Counted from the first letter of the stretch, positions 44,482 through 53,324 are shown. The stretch: 64,000 bases of DNA from Sphingobacterium sp. UBA5670 (GCF_002420705.1 NZ_DIIM01000011.1:62001-126000); one strand, 5' to 3'. Notes: generated from the letters alone by a model not told the origin. Numbers and translations: made by a program.

Positions 44482-44859
44482 ATGAAAATCAGACTGTTTA
44501 TATGGATTCTATTACCCTTGATGCTCCTACAGAGCTTCTCAACGGTATGGCTATGGACAGTGTTCGAGTTGAATCGAGATTATATCGCACGTTACGAATG
44601 TATCAATCGTTTTAACGATAATGCGCTTGCCTGTCGAGGGCAGTGTATTTTGATGAAGAAAATGCGCGAGCATGAGGAAAAGGAACAAAAAAATCTTGAA
44701 TTACGTATTATTGATGTTGTTTTTATAAATAATACGCAAGATTTTACGTTTAAAAATACGGCTCTTTATGAAGACACTGTGGAGCGCCTGCTTCCAGTAT
44801 ATAAAAAAGATTATTCCTATAATCCCATCTTTACAATATTTCACCCCCCTTTGGTTTAA
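44482..44859 (+). CDS. Small membrane-anchored three-Cys protein of the copper locus
   Basis: 125 residues. One hydrophobic segment (about 5-28) is followed by C40, C51 and C55 in YECINRFNDNALACRGQCILMKKM, then a charged helix and a Pro-rich end. The CxxxGxC-like cluster next to a membrane anchor fits metal handling. I recall similar short proteins beside copper-related TonB receptor genes of Bacteroidota, but no named family was recognised. It is the first gene after the promoter at 44373; the next gene is 446 bases away, though on the same strand. Confidence 0.68.
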   Translation: MKIRLFIWILLPLMLLQSFSTVWLWTVFELNRDYIARYECINRFNDNALACRGQCILMKKMREHEEKEQKNLELRIIDVVFINNTQDFTFKNTALYEDTVERLLPVYKKDYSYNPIFTIFHPPLV

Positions 44860-45305
44860 ATCCAGTTAGTAATTTATTTGAATAAGTAATCGATCGCTGA
44901 TGATGGTTTACAATGTACGCTAACATTAGCTTCGCTTTAGAATTGCGTTGTGAAAATGCGTTTAGCGATGCCTTGTCAAAGTAATCAATCCTCCGATTAA
45001 GTTGCTTATTCAGTATTTATTTCAATGAAACCGTTATGGTTATTTGGGCTACATCGCGATGTGGGTCCGAATCATTTTGAATTTTGATCATGGATAGTAA
45101 TCTGTTTAAAATCAACAGTATGGTTTCATTTCGATAGAAAAAATATATCCATTCGTCATATAGGATACCGGCATGATTTATTCAAACCGAGTGAAATGAG
45201 ATCACGTATACAAAAAGCAGATTGTACATGAATATTCATGAGGAAACCGAGCTTGTGAGTTCACGAAATAAATCGGAAAGCTTCCTGACACATGAAAAAT
45301 TATAG
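44860..45305. other. Long gap inside the copper locus
   Basis: No gene is supported in either strand. Seen here: a perfect 14-base palindrome CATGAATATTCATG at 45227-45240; an imperfect direct repeat of AAACCGAG...GAG-TCACG at 45184-45206 and 45244-45265, which flanks the palindrome; and AATGAAACC (45024-45032) facing GGTTTCATT at a distance of about 90 bases. These could be a regulator site and leader structure for the gene at 45306. There is no terminator and no full TAnnTTTG match. Confidence 0.4.
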
Positions 45306-46211
45306 ATGAGAGATTTATTTATAAAAAAAGCGGGTTTTTATATCGCGATTATAGGCCTTCTTCTAGTCGCCTGTACCAAGGAAAAGACAGATTATGAGGC
45401 CGAGCGGGGAAATACTGTTGAAGATAATACGGAGTTTAAAGAAGTGACAAGCATTATTTCTTCAGGGTACAATGTTCGTATTGAAGCCCCAGGCGGGGTA
45501 TTGTATCGCGGTTATAATGATATCCACGTGAAAATCAATAAGCAGCAAAATAATGAACCTGTTGCCGTTTCCGCAGTCAAATTGCTGCCAATCCAAACCA
45601 ATGTGCAAGGAAGGAAAATTGTTTGTCCGCACCAGTCCGTAATGGACTACACGTTGGATGGAAGCTACTTTTCCGGTTACAGTGTGTTTACAGATGAAAG
45701 TTCTGCAGCAGCAAACTGGAGTTTGGAAATCGATTTTACAATTGGCGGTCAGACCTTCACAGCTACACAGAATATAACTGTAAAGCCGCAGGTAAATAAA
45801 AATCGTAACATAACCACCTTAACGGGGAAAGATGGCGAACAGTATTTAATCGCCTTGATTGCTCCTTGGAAACCAACTGTTTCTGAAAATAAACTGGTCG
45901 CCGGGATTTATAAATTAGACGCTGCACAATCGTCTTATACAACAGTCAATGGATATACCTTGCAGTTAGATCCACGTATGCCTGAACCTTCGATGGGCAA
46001 CCATTCTTCGCCCAATAATAAGGACTTGGTACAACAGGCCGACGGATTGTACCATGGCGTTGTGAATTATACAATGACAGGTAACTGGACATTGAATTTT
46101 ATTTTGGTCAACCAAAATGGAAGGGTGATAGCAGGAACTGAGGTGCCTAAGGACTTTACACCGGGGGTAGAAGGTCGTAAAAGCGAGTTATACATTGATA
46201 TTCTATTCTAG
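45306..46211 (+). CDS. Lipoprotein with FixH/YtkA-like domains, copper locus
   Basis: 301 residues, lipobox LLVACTKEK near residue 23. Two immunoglobulin-like units of YtkA/FixH type are visible: one near 55-165 (LYRGYNDIHVKINKQ, AVSAVKLLPIQTN) and one near 195-295 (PRMPEPSMGNHSSPNN, YHGVVNYTMTGNWTLNFIL). FixH/YtkA-like proteins are linked with copper and cytochrome oxidase assembly. The Met/His-rich MPEPSMGNHSS stretch could bind copper, in the manner of PCuAC-type chaperones (inference). It ends 5 bases before the TonB-dependent receptor gene. Confidence 0.75.
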   Translation: MRDLFIKKAGFYIAIIGLLLVACTKEKTDYEAERGNTVEDNTEFKEVTSIISSGYNVRIEAPGGVLYRGYNDIHVKINKQQNNEPVAVSAVKLLPIQTNVQGRKIVCPHQSVMDYTLDGSYFSGYSVFTDESSAAANWSLEIDFTIGGQTFTATQNITVKPQVNKNRNITTLTGKDGEQYLIALIAPWKPTVSENKLVAGIYKLDAAQSSYTTVNGYTLQLDPRMPEPSMGNHSSPNNKDLVQQADGLYHGVVNYTMTGNWTLNFILVNQNGRVIAGTEVPKDFTPGVEGRKSELYIDILF

Positions 46212-46216
46212 AGGCT

Positions 46217-48205
46217 ATGAGGAAGATAAGTATGATGCTCTTTATGTTGTCTTTGGGATGGAACGTACACGGACAAAACAATCCTGTTACTCGCGATACA
46301 ACGAGACGTCTAGCGGAGGTTACAGTCAATGCAGCTGCCAAAAAGAGGATTGAAAACGATCTGAAGATGACGGTCTCTGTGGATGAATATTTGGCTTCTG
46401 CAAGTAATATTAGCTTTATCAAACGTGGTGCCTACGCTTGGGAGCCCCTACTCAATAATATGAGTAGCGAGCGTTCGACAATTACGATCGATGGGATGCA
46501 TGTCTTTGGAGCATGTACGGATAAAATGGACCCGATAACCTCTTATGTAGAAAGTAATAACCTTGCTGCCATAGCTATTAAATCGGGGCAGGAAGGTAAT
46601 CAGCATGGTGCTACGGTCGCTGGCAGTATAGATCTAAAAAGAAGGAATACGTCGTTTGGTCTACAGAAAAAAATTGGTGGAGCCTATCAGACAGGTATTG
46701 AATTCAATAATAAGCAGACCTTTAATCTTGGAAATTTATATTATTCAAGTGACAAATTTGTGGCAGATGGAAGTATTGCTTTCCGGAAGGCAGGGAATTA
46801 TTATGATGGCAATGACGATGAAGTAAGACATTCTCAATATAATAAATTCAATGCATCGTTAGGCCTGGCCTATAAAACAAGTCCTCTTTCCGCTGTTCGA
46901 GTGGATGCTATTTTTGATCGCGCTAAAGATGTGGGCTTCCCAGCTTTACCAATGGACTTATCGTTATCCAGAGCAATCATCACTTCTGCGGCATACAAGC
47001 AGTTGTTTGAAGAGGGCTTGGTAAAAGTATGGGACACTAAAGTTTATTTTAATGCAGTTGAACATTATATGGATGATACAACTCGTCCGGAGAATTTGGT
47101 CCATATGGATATGCCAGGTTGGAGTACGACTTACGGTCTTTTATCCAAAATTAGTCTGCAGAAAGATCGTTTTTCTTCGGAAATACAAGCAAATGCTTAC
47201 GATAATCTGTCTATAGCTGAGATGCGTATGTATCCGCAGGATCGATCCAAACAAACCATGTTTGCGTATAGCTGGCCATGGGTGACCACCCGTTTCGCGA
47301 GTGTAGCCATCAATAACTCATTGGATTTGTCCGATATTAGCAGGCTTGTCTTTGGAGGTTCATTGGGTTTGAACTATAACTATTCGAAATACGTTGAATT
47401 CAATTGGATATTTCATCCCGGTTCCCCGCAAAAGAAAAATAGAGTTCTTCCGAGCCTACATGCCAGCTATCAATTAAATATTGGTCAGTTTGACCTTTCC
47501 CTAGGTACAGGGTTTGGGCATCGTGCTCCCTCTGTTTCGGAAGCGTATGGTTATTACATCTATAACAGTTTCGATCGTTATGACTATATCGGAAATCCGA
47601 ATTTAAAAAATGAAGTTTCTTATGAAGCCAATGCCAGTGCAGGATTTAAGACCGGAAAGTTAAGCATTGGAGCCAAGGCCAATTATTTCTTTATCCAAGA
47701 CTACATTATTGGCCGGATTTTGAGTTTGGGTAGCCCCATGAACTATCAATCGGTAGGCGTGAAAGGCTATACCTCTTTAGATCATGCGACGCTGTTTAAT
47801 CTGGCACTCAATGCGCAATATCAGATTTTGCCCGATCTAGATTGGAAAGCTGTACTTACTTATGCCAGAGGGCAAGACAATATGGGCGGAAATCTGCCTT
47901 TTATACGTCCCTTGAGTTATCAAACATCACTGCATTACCGATACAAAATGATCGGTGTGCAGACCTCAATGAATGGGGACTTTAGTCAGGTAAATTTTAG
48001 TCCTGAATATGGAGAGGACCAAACTGCATCCTATAAGATTTGGAATGTCTCGGCAGATTATAACTTCCATATTAGAAAATTAAATGCCACGTTTCAGGTC
48101 GGTGCGGAGAACCTCTTCAATGAATACTATAGTACCTATGCAGATTGGGGAAATATACCACGCATGGGTAGAAATATGTTTACATCCTTAAAAATCAATT
48201 TTTAA
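46217..48205 (+). CDS. TonB-dependent copper receptor, OprC-like
   Basis: Outer-membrane TonB-dependent receptor of 662 residues, not SusC-like. Signal peptide to about VHGQ (residue 20), TonB box region (LAEVTVNA), plug with FIKRGAYAWEPLLNNMSSERSTITIDGMHVFGACTDKMDP, then a 22-strand barrel ending in KINF. C100xxxM104 in the plug and H283xM285 in the barrel (EHYMDD) have the same motifs, and nearly the same spacing, as the CxxxM-HxM Cu(I) site of Pseudomonas OprC. The neighbours (FixH-like, MbnP, MbnH) also point to copper import. Confidence 0.88.
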   Translation: MRKISMMLFMLSLGWNVHGQNNPVTRDTTRRLAEVTVNAAAKKRIENDLKMTVSVDEYLASASNISFIKRGAYAWEPLLNNMSSERSTITIDGMHVFGACTDKMDPITSYVESNNLAAIAIKSGQEGNQHGATVAGSIDLKRRNTSFGLQKKIGGAYQTGIEFNNKQTFNLGNLYYSSDKFVADGSIAFRKAGNYYDGNDDEVRHSQYNKFNASLGLAYKTSPLSAVRVDAIFDRAKDVGFPALPMDLSLSRAIITSAAYKQLFEEGLVKVWDTKVYFNAVEHYMDDTTRPENLVHMDMPGWSTTYGLLSKISLQKDRFSSEIQANAYDNLSIAEMRMYPQDRSKQTMFAYSWPWVTTRFASVAINNSLDLSDISRLVFGGSLGLNYNYSKYVEFNWIFHPGSPQKKNRVLPSLHASYQLNIGQFDLSLGTGFGHRAPSVSEAYGYYIYNSFDRYDYIGNPNLKNEVSYEANASAGFKTGKLSIGAKANYFFIQDYIIGRILSLGSPMNYQSVGVKGYTSLDHATLFNLALNAQYQILPDLDWKAVLTYARGQDNMGGNLPFIRPLSYQTSLHYRYKMIGVQTSMNGDFSQVNFSPEYGEDQTASYKIWNVSADYNFHIRKLNATFQVGAENLFNEYYSTYADWGNIPRMGRNMFTSLKINF

Positions 48206-48226
48206 TAATTTAAAACTTAGTATAAA

Positions 48227-49078
48227 ATGAAAAAAAATACAATAAAACTTATGATGATCTCTTTGGTCATGATTTCATGCAGTAAAAGTGAAGATGTTGC
48301 CAATAATGTTAATTTGCATTTCAACAATACATTTAAAAATACGACAATCGTCTTAGGCGGAGCTGAATCTCCTGCGGCTACAACGAATACCTCGGCGAAT
48401 GGGCAAGTGCATCAATTTTCGGAGCTTAAGTATGTAATTAGCAATATCAGGCTTATTAAGGCTGATGGGACTGAAATTCCTTATCATGTAAATGACTTAG
48501 ACAAGGGGGCTACGGTGGTCAATCAGGCAAAGCTTTCGAGCTTGGACTATACGTTGGCCGACATACCTGTAGGGGAGTATAAACAGCTTAAGTTTGGATT
48601 TGGAGTGAAGCAGGAACTAAACACCCTAGATCAGTTTAGGTTCCCTGTATTTTATGCGGCTGCGGGAGCCAATGATACGGAGATGATGTGGCAGTGGGCG
48701 ACGGGCTATCGTTTTGCCAAATTGGAGGGCTTTTATGAGAGTAATCATCAGAAATTTACGATTCATACTGGAAGTACATTAAATGGAAAGTCTGGGCAAC
48801 CGGATACCTATGTACAGGGGATAGATGCTTATCGCGATATCACCTTGGATTTAAATACAAGACTTGTCGTTGGTGGTAACCATCCGGAGATTACGATTAA
48901 GGCAGATTTTGATAAGCTATTCAGTGGAAATAATAAGATCATTATCGATGAGAAATATGAGACAGCACCACAACAACATGAAGGAATGGAGGCCATGGTA
49001 ACGTATGTCAATAACCTCGGCGGAGACGGTAAGGAAGATCGCGTTGGAATGTTCGCTATAGAAAAAGTCAAAAATTAA
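48227..49078 (+). CDS. mbnP: MbnP-like copper-binding lipoprotein
   Basis: 283 residues, lipobox VMISCSKSE near residue 18. Matches the MbnP family: VNLHFNNTF start, QFSELKYVISNIRLIKADGTEIPYH, LADIPVGEYKQLKFGFGV and the hallmark MMWQWATGYRFAKLEGFY (W155, W157). In studied members a Trp is oxidised to kynurenine by the partner di-haem enzyme MbnH, and the modified protein binds Cu(I). One of the two Trp here is a good candidate; this is inference. It lies 21 bases after the receptor gene and upstream of the MbnH-like gene. The name is by family, not proven orthology. Confidence 0.87.
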   Translation: MKKNTIKLMMISLVMISCSKSEDVANNVNLHFNNTFKNTTIVLGGAESPAATTNTSANGQVHQFSELKYVISNIRLIKADGTEIPYHVNDLDKGATVVNQAKLSSLDYTLADIPVGEYKQLKFGFGVKQELNTLDQFRFPVFYAAAGANDTEMMWQWATGYRFAKLEGFYESNHQKFTIHTGSTLNGKSGQPDTYVQGIDAYRDITLDLNTRLVVGGNHPEITIKADFDKLFSGNNKIIIDEKYETAPQQHEGMEAMVTYVNNLGGDGKEDRVGMFAIEKVKN

Positions 49079-49101
49079 CGTAACCAGATAAAGATCACTA
49101 C

Positions 49102-49136
49102 GGATAGCCTATACCAGGTTTGAGTATAGGCTATCC
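49102..49136 (+). other. Hairpin between mbnP and mbnH
   Basis: Perfect 13-bp stem GGATAGCCTATAC / GTATAGGCTATCC with a nine-base loop. No T run follows (ATGATGATTTTATAA), so it is probably not a full terminator. It may attenuate or stabilise the transcript between the two genes. Confidence 0.65.
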
Positions 49137-49159
49137 ATGATGATTTTATAATAATAGCT

Positions 49160-50188
49160 ATGCAGATGAAAATGGTGGTCGGGATATTGTTTATGTTGTT
49201 ATTCATATTATCCTGTCATGATGAGGATAGTTTGGTGTCGGATAACACTGATAATCCCGAGATTCTTTTTTTTATACCAACAGATTTTCCCAAGCTGAAT
49301 AATTCTGTAAGTGATAATAAACCAACAAAATATGGCGTCGAATTGGGTGAAAAGCTATTTCATGAGAAACGATTTAGTGGTAATAATACGATCTCATGTG
49401 CAAGCTGCCATAACCCTTCTCTTGCTTTTTCAGATGGAAAAATGCAAGCGATAGGTATATACGATCGCGTTGGATTGCGGAATACGCCGCCCTTACAGAA
49501 TTTGGCCTTTATGAAATTTTACAATTGGGATGGTAACATTCTTGAATTGGAAAAGCAACCATTGGTTCCCATCATCACGCATGAGGAGATGAATTCCTCT
49601 ATTTTGGAGGTAATCAGTAAAATTAGTAGCGATGATGATTACAAAGATTTATTTAAAAAGGCATTTGGTGATGGGGGGATAACGCCTGATCGGATTTATA
49701 AAAGCCTCGTACAATACGAGTACACTTTAGTATCAGCGAATAGCAAGTATGACAAAGTGAAAAGAAATGAAGGAGAAAAGTTTACGGAAACAGAAGAACG
49801 TGGATACAAGTTGTTTAAGCTAAAGTGCGCCAGTTGTCATGCGACGGAATTGTTTACTGACCAAAGTTTTAGGAATATAGGCTTTCCGCTAAATAAAAAT
49901 ATGGAGGAGGCTGGAAGAGCGCGGGTAACAGGAGTTTCTTCGGACTACATGGCTTTTCGGGTACCTTCTTTAAGAAATGCCGAATATACGGCTCCTTATG
50001 GGAGTTTTGGCCAATTTCCAACGTTAAGGTCGGTTTTGGACTATCTTGATAATGGGGTATTGGATGCAGCTAATTTAGATCCTTTGCTTAAAGAAAATGG
50101 CAATAGGATTGCTATGACCGAAGCCGAAAAGGAGGATATCGTCGCATTTATTAAAACATTAAGCGATGCTGCCTTTGTAGGTAAATAA
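49160..50188 (+). CDS. mbnH: MbnH-like di-haem cytochrome c peroxidase family protein
   Basis: 342 residues with lipobox FILSC (C19). Two c-type haem sites: C80-A-S-C83-H84 and C223-A-S-C226-H227, the arrangement of MauG/CcpA-type di-haem enzymes. Conserved stretches are GEKLFHEKRFSGNNTISCASCH, LRNTPPLQNLAFMKFYNWDG and FRVPSLRNAEYTAPYGSFGQFPTLRSVLDYLD. Next to an MbnP gene, the expected job is oxidising a Trp of MbnP in the periplasm or at the outer membrane. A plain cytochrome c peroxidase is the alternative; the pairing makes MbnH more likely. Confidence 0.87.
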   Translation: MQMKMVVGILFMLLFILSCHDEDSLVSDNTDNPEILFFIPTDFPKLNNSVSDNKPTKYGVELGEKLFHEKRFSGNNTISCASCHNPSLAFSDGKMQAIGIYDRVGLRNTPPLQNLAFMKFYNWDGNILELEKQPLVPIITHEEMNSSILEVISKISSDDDYKDLFKKAFGDGGITPDRIYKSLVQYEYTLVSANSKYDKVKRNEGEKFTETEERGYKLFKLKCASCHATELFTDQSFRNIGFPLNKNMEEAGRARVTGVSSDYMAFRVPSLRNAEYTAPYGSFGQFPTLRSVLDYLDNGVLDAANLDPLLKENGNRIAMTEAEKEDIVAFIKTLSDAAFVGK

Positions 50189-50323
50189 ATTGACCCACCA
50201 TAGGTGCCGATGAAAGAGAACTATGCAGAAGAAATATCTGTAGCGTATCCGGAAGTAACATCGTTTTTATTTGAAGAAAAAGAACTAATTTCAATTATTC
50301 CGTTTAACAAACGCATTACGATT

Positions 50324-51307
50324 ATGAATCTTTTCAGTATTTCTACGAAAATCTCTTCCGTGTTGTGCCGAACATTCTTCTTTTTAGCTTTTATAGGAGG
50401 ACTAGTCTGTTGTAAAAAAGGCAACTCAAATGATGACAAAGGCCCTTTAGCTGGGGGATATTCTATTTTAGTCAATAAGGGAAATGTGCTCGTCAGCGGT
50501 TTTAGGGCTGAGGGAGGCAATGTGAATACAAAATATTGGGTCAATGGAGACAATTCGAACCAAGCTACCTTTACGGGACTTGTCGGAAATCAATCTGGTT
50601 ACAGACAATCCGTAGACAAGAAATCTAGAACTGTTTATACTTATAAAAACCTAGATGGTACGCTCCAAAACTATCAATTTAATCAAGGGAGCCTGGCAAA
50701 TGACGGTAAGATTTTCTATTATAAAGACAATACCATGATAAGTATGAAGGGGGATAACATTGGGAATATTTCCGCTGTTGATTTTTATAGTGGAATGCCT
50801 TATTTTGGTGGTTTTCTAGGGGAAATCACTTCCTCTGAAACGGGAAAGGTTTTGCGCCCCATAACACCATTTGTATGGGATGGTAATTCATCGTTCACAT
50901 TGTTGTCACTTCCCAAGAATGTGCTTTATTTTAAAGGCGTCAGTACGATCTATGCGTCAGGATCGGATGAGTTTTATGTAGGTGGACTTTGTGGTATGCC
51001 TGTGTATTGGAAAAATGAAGAACCGGTTGTGTTGGACGAACGTTACGGAGAGGTTTGGCAAATCACCAAATCGGGTTCTGATGTGTATGCCGTAGGACTA
51101 ATCAATAAATACAATTCTAATAGTACGGGACATACTGCATGCTATTGGAAAAATGGAAAACTTCATGAACTTGAGGACCGTGCCCAGGCTTTCGGGATAT
51201 ATGTAGATGGAGATGATATTTATGTTTCGGGAGCAGTTGGAAATGTCCCCGCTAGCTACAGACCTTGTTATTGGAAGAATGGGGAGCGTGTTGACTTACC
51301 GATGTAA
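50324..51307 (+). CDS. Lipoprotein with YWKNG-type repeats, unknown function
   Basis: 327 residues from ATG 50324. The frame extends up to GTG 50204, but only 50324 yields a signal peptide (FFFLAFIGGLVCCKK). The body consists of repeats of the form DVYVAG...ACYWKNGxxxxL (KYWVNGD, PFVWDGN, PVYWKNEE, CYWKNGKLHEL, CYWKNGERVDL), each about 45 residues, suggesting a beta-propeller. No catalytic residues or family were recognised. It is placed on the same strand 135 bases after the MbnH-like gene, so it may be the last gene of the copper locus. Confidence 0.65.
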   Translation: MNLFSISTKISSVLCRTFFFLAFIGGLVCCKKGNSNDDKGPLAGGYSILVNKGNVLVSGFRAEGGNVNTKYWVNGDNSNQATFTGLVGNQSGYRQSVDKKSRTVYTYKNLDGTLQNYQFNQGSLANDGKIFYYKDNTMISMKGDNIGNISAVDFYSGMPYFGGFLGEITSSETGKVLRPITPFVWDGNSSFTLLSLPKNVLYFKGVSTIYASGSDEFYVGGLCGMPVYWKNEEPVVLDERYGEVWQITKSGSDVYAVGLINKYNSNSTGHTACYWKNGKLHELEDRAQAFGIYVDGDDIYVSGAVGNVPASYRPCYWKNGERVDLPM

Positions 51308-51363
51308 CAGTTAAAAAAATACAGGTATATCTCCGCTATAAATAGGTCTCTCCATACTTGGAA

Positions 51364-52206
51364 CTATGTATAGAAGAGATCAACTAATTGTTTGGCTTCC
51401 TTTACGTCATGTACCCGGAGTAGCTGTATACCTCTTTCGAGCAACAAGGTATTTAGAGCAGTCGTACCATTTAATGCATCTTGGGCTGTGATTCCAATTT
51501 TTTTATAGATCATCGATTTACGGGATATTCCGCCCAAAATCGGTAGTTCGAAGTAGTGAAGTTCATTGACACGATAGAGCAACTCATAATTTTGTTCGAC
51601 TGTCTTTGCAAAACCAAAGCCCGGATCAAGAATAATGTCTTTCACCCCCATACTTCTTAGCGTCGCAATGCGGTCACCTAAAAACGTGGCAACGTCAGTT
51701 ACAATATCTGTATAGTCTGTTTGTTCTTGCATATTTTCAGGGATACCGCGCATATGCATGAGAATATAAGGAACTTGATATTTGGCTACCGTAGCGAACA
51801 TGTTATCGTCGAGTGTACCTCCCGAAACATCATTTATGATGTGCACTCCCGCATCGATTGCAGCAGCAGCAACGTCTGCCCTAAAGGTATCGATTGATAA
51901 AACAGCTTCCGGAAATGCTTCCTTAATTGCGCGAATTGGAGGAAGAGCCCGATCCATTTCTTCCTGTGAAGAAATCAGCGGGGCACCTGGGCGGGAGGAA
52001 TAGGCACCAATATCAAGAATTTGCGCACCTTCAAGTAGCAGTTTTCTTGCTTTCTCGACCGCTAATTCAACTGTTGTATTGTCACCGCCATCATAAAAAG
52101 AATCTGGAGTCACATTGAGTATCCCCATAATAACAGGTTTTTCGAAGGTCAATAAATTCCCATCCACCCGTATAGAATGGCAAGCTGACGTTTGGAATCT
52201 TTTCAT
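51364..52206 (-). CDS. folP: Dihydropteroate synthase
   Basis: Joins p-aminobenzoate to dihydropterin pyrophosphate in folate synthesis, the sulfonamide target. 280 residues, TIM barrel with PVIMGILNVTPDSFYDGG (pterin/phosphate loop), LSIDTFRADVAAAA, HIINDVSGG, LDPGFGFAKTVEQN and GISRKSMI. Start ATG at 52206. Last of four tightly spaced minus-strand genes (dapD, tsaC, DUF4920, folP); 32 bases from the DUF4920 gene. Confidence 0.96.
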   Translation of the reverse strand: MKRFQTSACHSIRVDGNLLTFEKPVIMGILNVTPDSFYDGGDNTTVELAVEKARKLLLEGAQILDIGAYSSRPGAPLISSQEEMDRALPPIRAIKEAFPEAVLSIDTFRADVAAAAIDAGVHIINDVSGGTLDDNMFATVAKYQVPYILMHMRGIPENMQEQTDYTDIVTDVATFLGDRIATLRSMGVKDIILDPGFGFAKTVEQNYELLYRVNELHYFELPILGGISRKSMIYKKIGITAQDALNGTTALNTLLLERGIQLLRVHDVKEAKQLVDLFYT

Positions 52207-52238
52207 TAGAGCAACAGTAGGTTAAGCGTATGAAAATT

Positions 52239-52718
52239 TTATTTTACAACCAGAACTCCATCAGCTATAATACTAATGTCTTTTTTGGGTTGTGTAATTT
52301 GATCTATTTCAGTTTGCGATTTGCCAAGATCTTTGGCCGCGTGTTGTAAAGAAGCAACAGAAACTTCCTTTTTCTTTGCGATACCCTCAATGACAACTGT
52401 TTTACCAATTATATCCGCCGGCATAAAGAAACCATAGTCTTTGAAACGCACTGTAATAGGCTCTTCACCATCTCGTTGCAGTGTCATGAAACAACCTTTT
52501 TTCTTACAAACTTCAACAACCTTGCCTTCTATTCTGCCGTTGAAAGCATTTTTTTTGCTGAGTTCTTTTTCAAGCTTTGCTACTGATATTGCATGGGAAG
52601 CAGAGATTTCCTTTCCATATTTTACACCTGGCTTTGCTGAAGGAATGTCCTTTTGCTGTGCTGAAGAAAGGTTGGTAAGGGCAATCCCTAATACAAAAAA
52701 TAAAAAAATCTTTTTCAT
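52239..52718 (-). CDS. Exported DUF4920 protein
   Basis: 159 residues from ATG 52718; the longer frame runs back into tsaC. Signal peptide to about LSSAQ (residue 20). The small beta-barrel (OB-like) domain has GRIEGKVVEVCKKKGCFMTLQRDGEEPITVRFKDYGFFMPADIIGKTVVIEG, the DUF4920 pattern, in which the CKKKGC pair is conserved and may bind metal. The start codon lies one base after the tsaC stop (TAG-C-ATG), so translation is probably coupled. Function unknown. Confidence 0.85.
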   Translation of the reverse strand: MKKIFLFFVLGIALTNLSSAQQKDIPSAKPGVKYGKEISASHAISVAKLEKELSKKNAFNGRIEGKVVEVCKKKGCFMTLQRDGEEPITVRFKDYGFFMPADIIGKTVVIEGIAKKKEVSVASLQHAAKDLGKSQTEIDQITQPKKDISIIADGVLVVK

Positions 52719-52719
52719 G

Positions 52720-53298
52720 CTATTTTCTAATAAATTCGAATTTACCACTTGGGTCCAGTTTCATAATGGTAGATGATTTTCCATCGGTTTCTACATCTCT
52801 GTCGTAGGCGACAATATAGTCCACTCCCTCTTTGATGGCATCAGATATTTCGTCAAAATCTTTTGCTGTGGGTTCACCGCTAATATTTGCCGAAGTGGAG
52901 ATTATCGGTTTGCGGAACCGTTGTAAAAGCTGTTCACAAAAAGGATGTTTGACAATCCGAATGCCAATTGATCCGTCTTCCGCTATTGCGTTGGGAGCAA
53001 GATTTTTGGCATTCGAATAGACAATTGTCAAGGGTTTTTCCGTATATTCAATAAGTTGATAAGCAACCTCTGGAATCTCATTGACATAACTCGCCAATTG
53101 ATTGTCGTTATGTAATAAGACAATCAGGCTTTTAGATTTATCTCTTCCTTTCAGCTGAAAGACTTTTTCTACCGCTTCAGGATTGGTGGCATCACAGCCT
53201 ATTCCCCAGATTGTATCCGTGGGGTATAAGATCAGTCCACCATTTTTTAGCGTCTCCAAGGCCTTATTCAAATCTTCTCGATCTACGAATCCACTCAT
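52720..53298 (-). CDS. tsaC: Threonylcarbamoyl-AMP synthase (Sua5/YciO/YrdC)
   Basis: 192 residues. Makes threonylcarbamoyl-adenylate for the t6A modification of tRNAs. YrdC-type motifs: GGLILYPTDTIWGIGCDATN, KGRDKSKSLIVLL, GSIGIRIVKHPF and KPIISTSANISGEPTAKDF. It is the short single-domain form, without the Sua5 C-terminal domain. Between dapD and the DUF4920 gene on the minus strand. Confidence 0.93.
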   Translation of the reverse strand: MSGFVDREDLNKALETLKNGGLILYPTDTIWGIGCDATNPEAVEKVFQLKGRDKSKSLIVLLHNDNQLASYVNEIPEVAYQLIEYTEKPLTIVYSNAKNLAPNAIAEDGSIGIRIVKHPFCEQLLQRFRKPIISTSANISGEPTAKDFDEISDAIKEGVDYIVAYDRDVETDGKSSTIMKLDPSGKFEFIRK

Positions 53299-53324
53299 TT
53301 TATTTTTTAATGCTAATTTTAACG

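Noticed and set aside
50204..50323. N-terminal extension of the YWKNG-repeat lipoprotein
   Set aside because: It starts with GTG, has no signal character and would bury the lipoprotein signal that begins at 50324.
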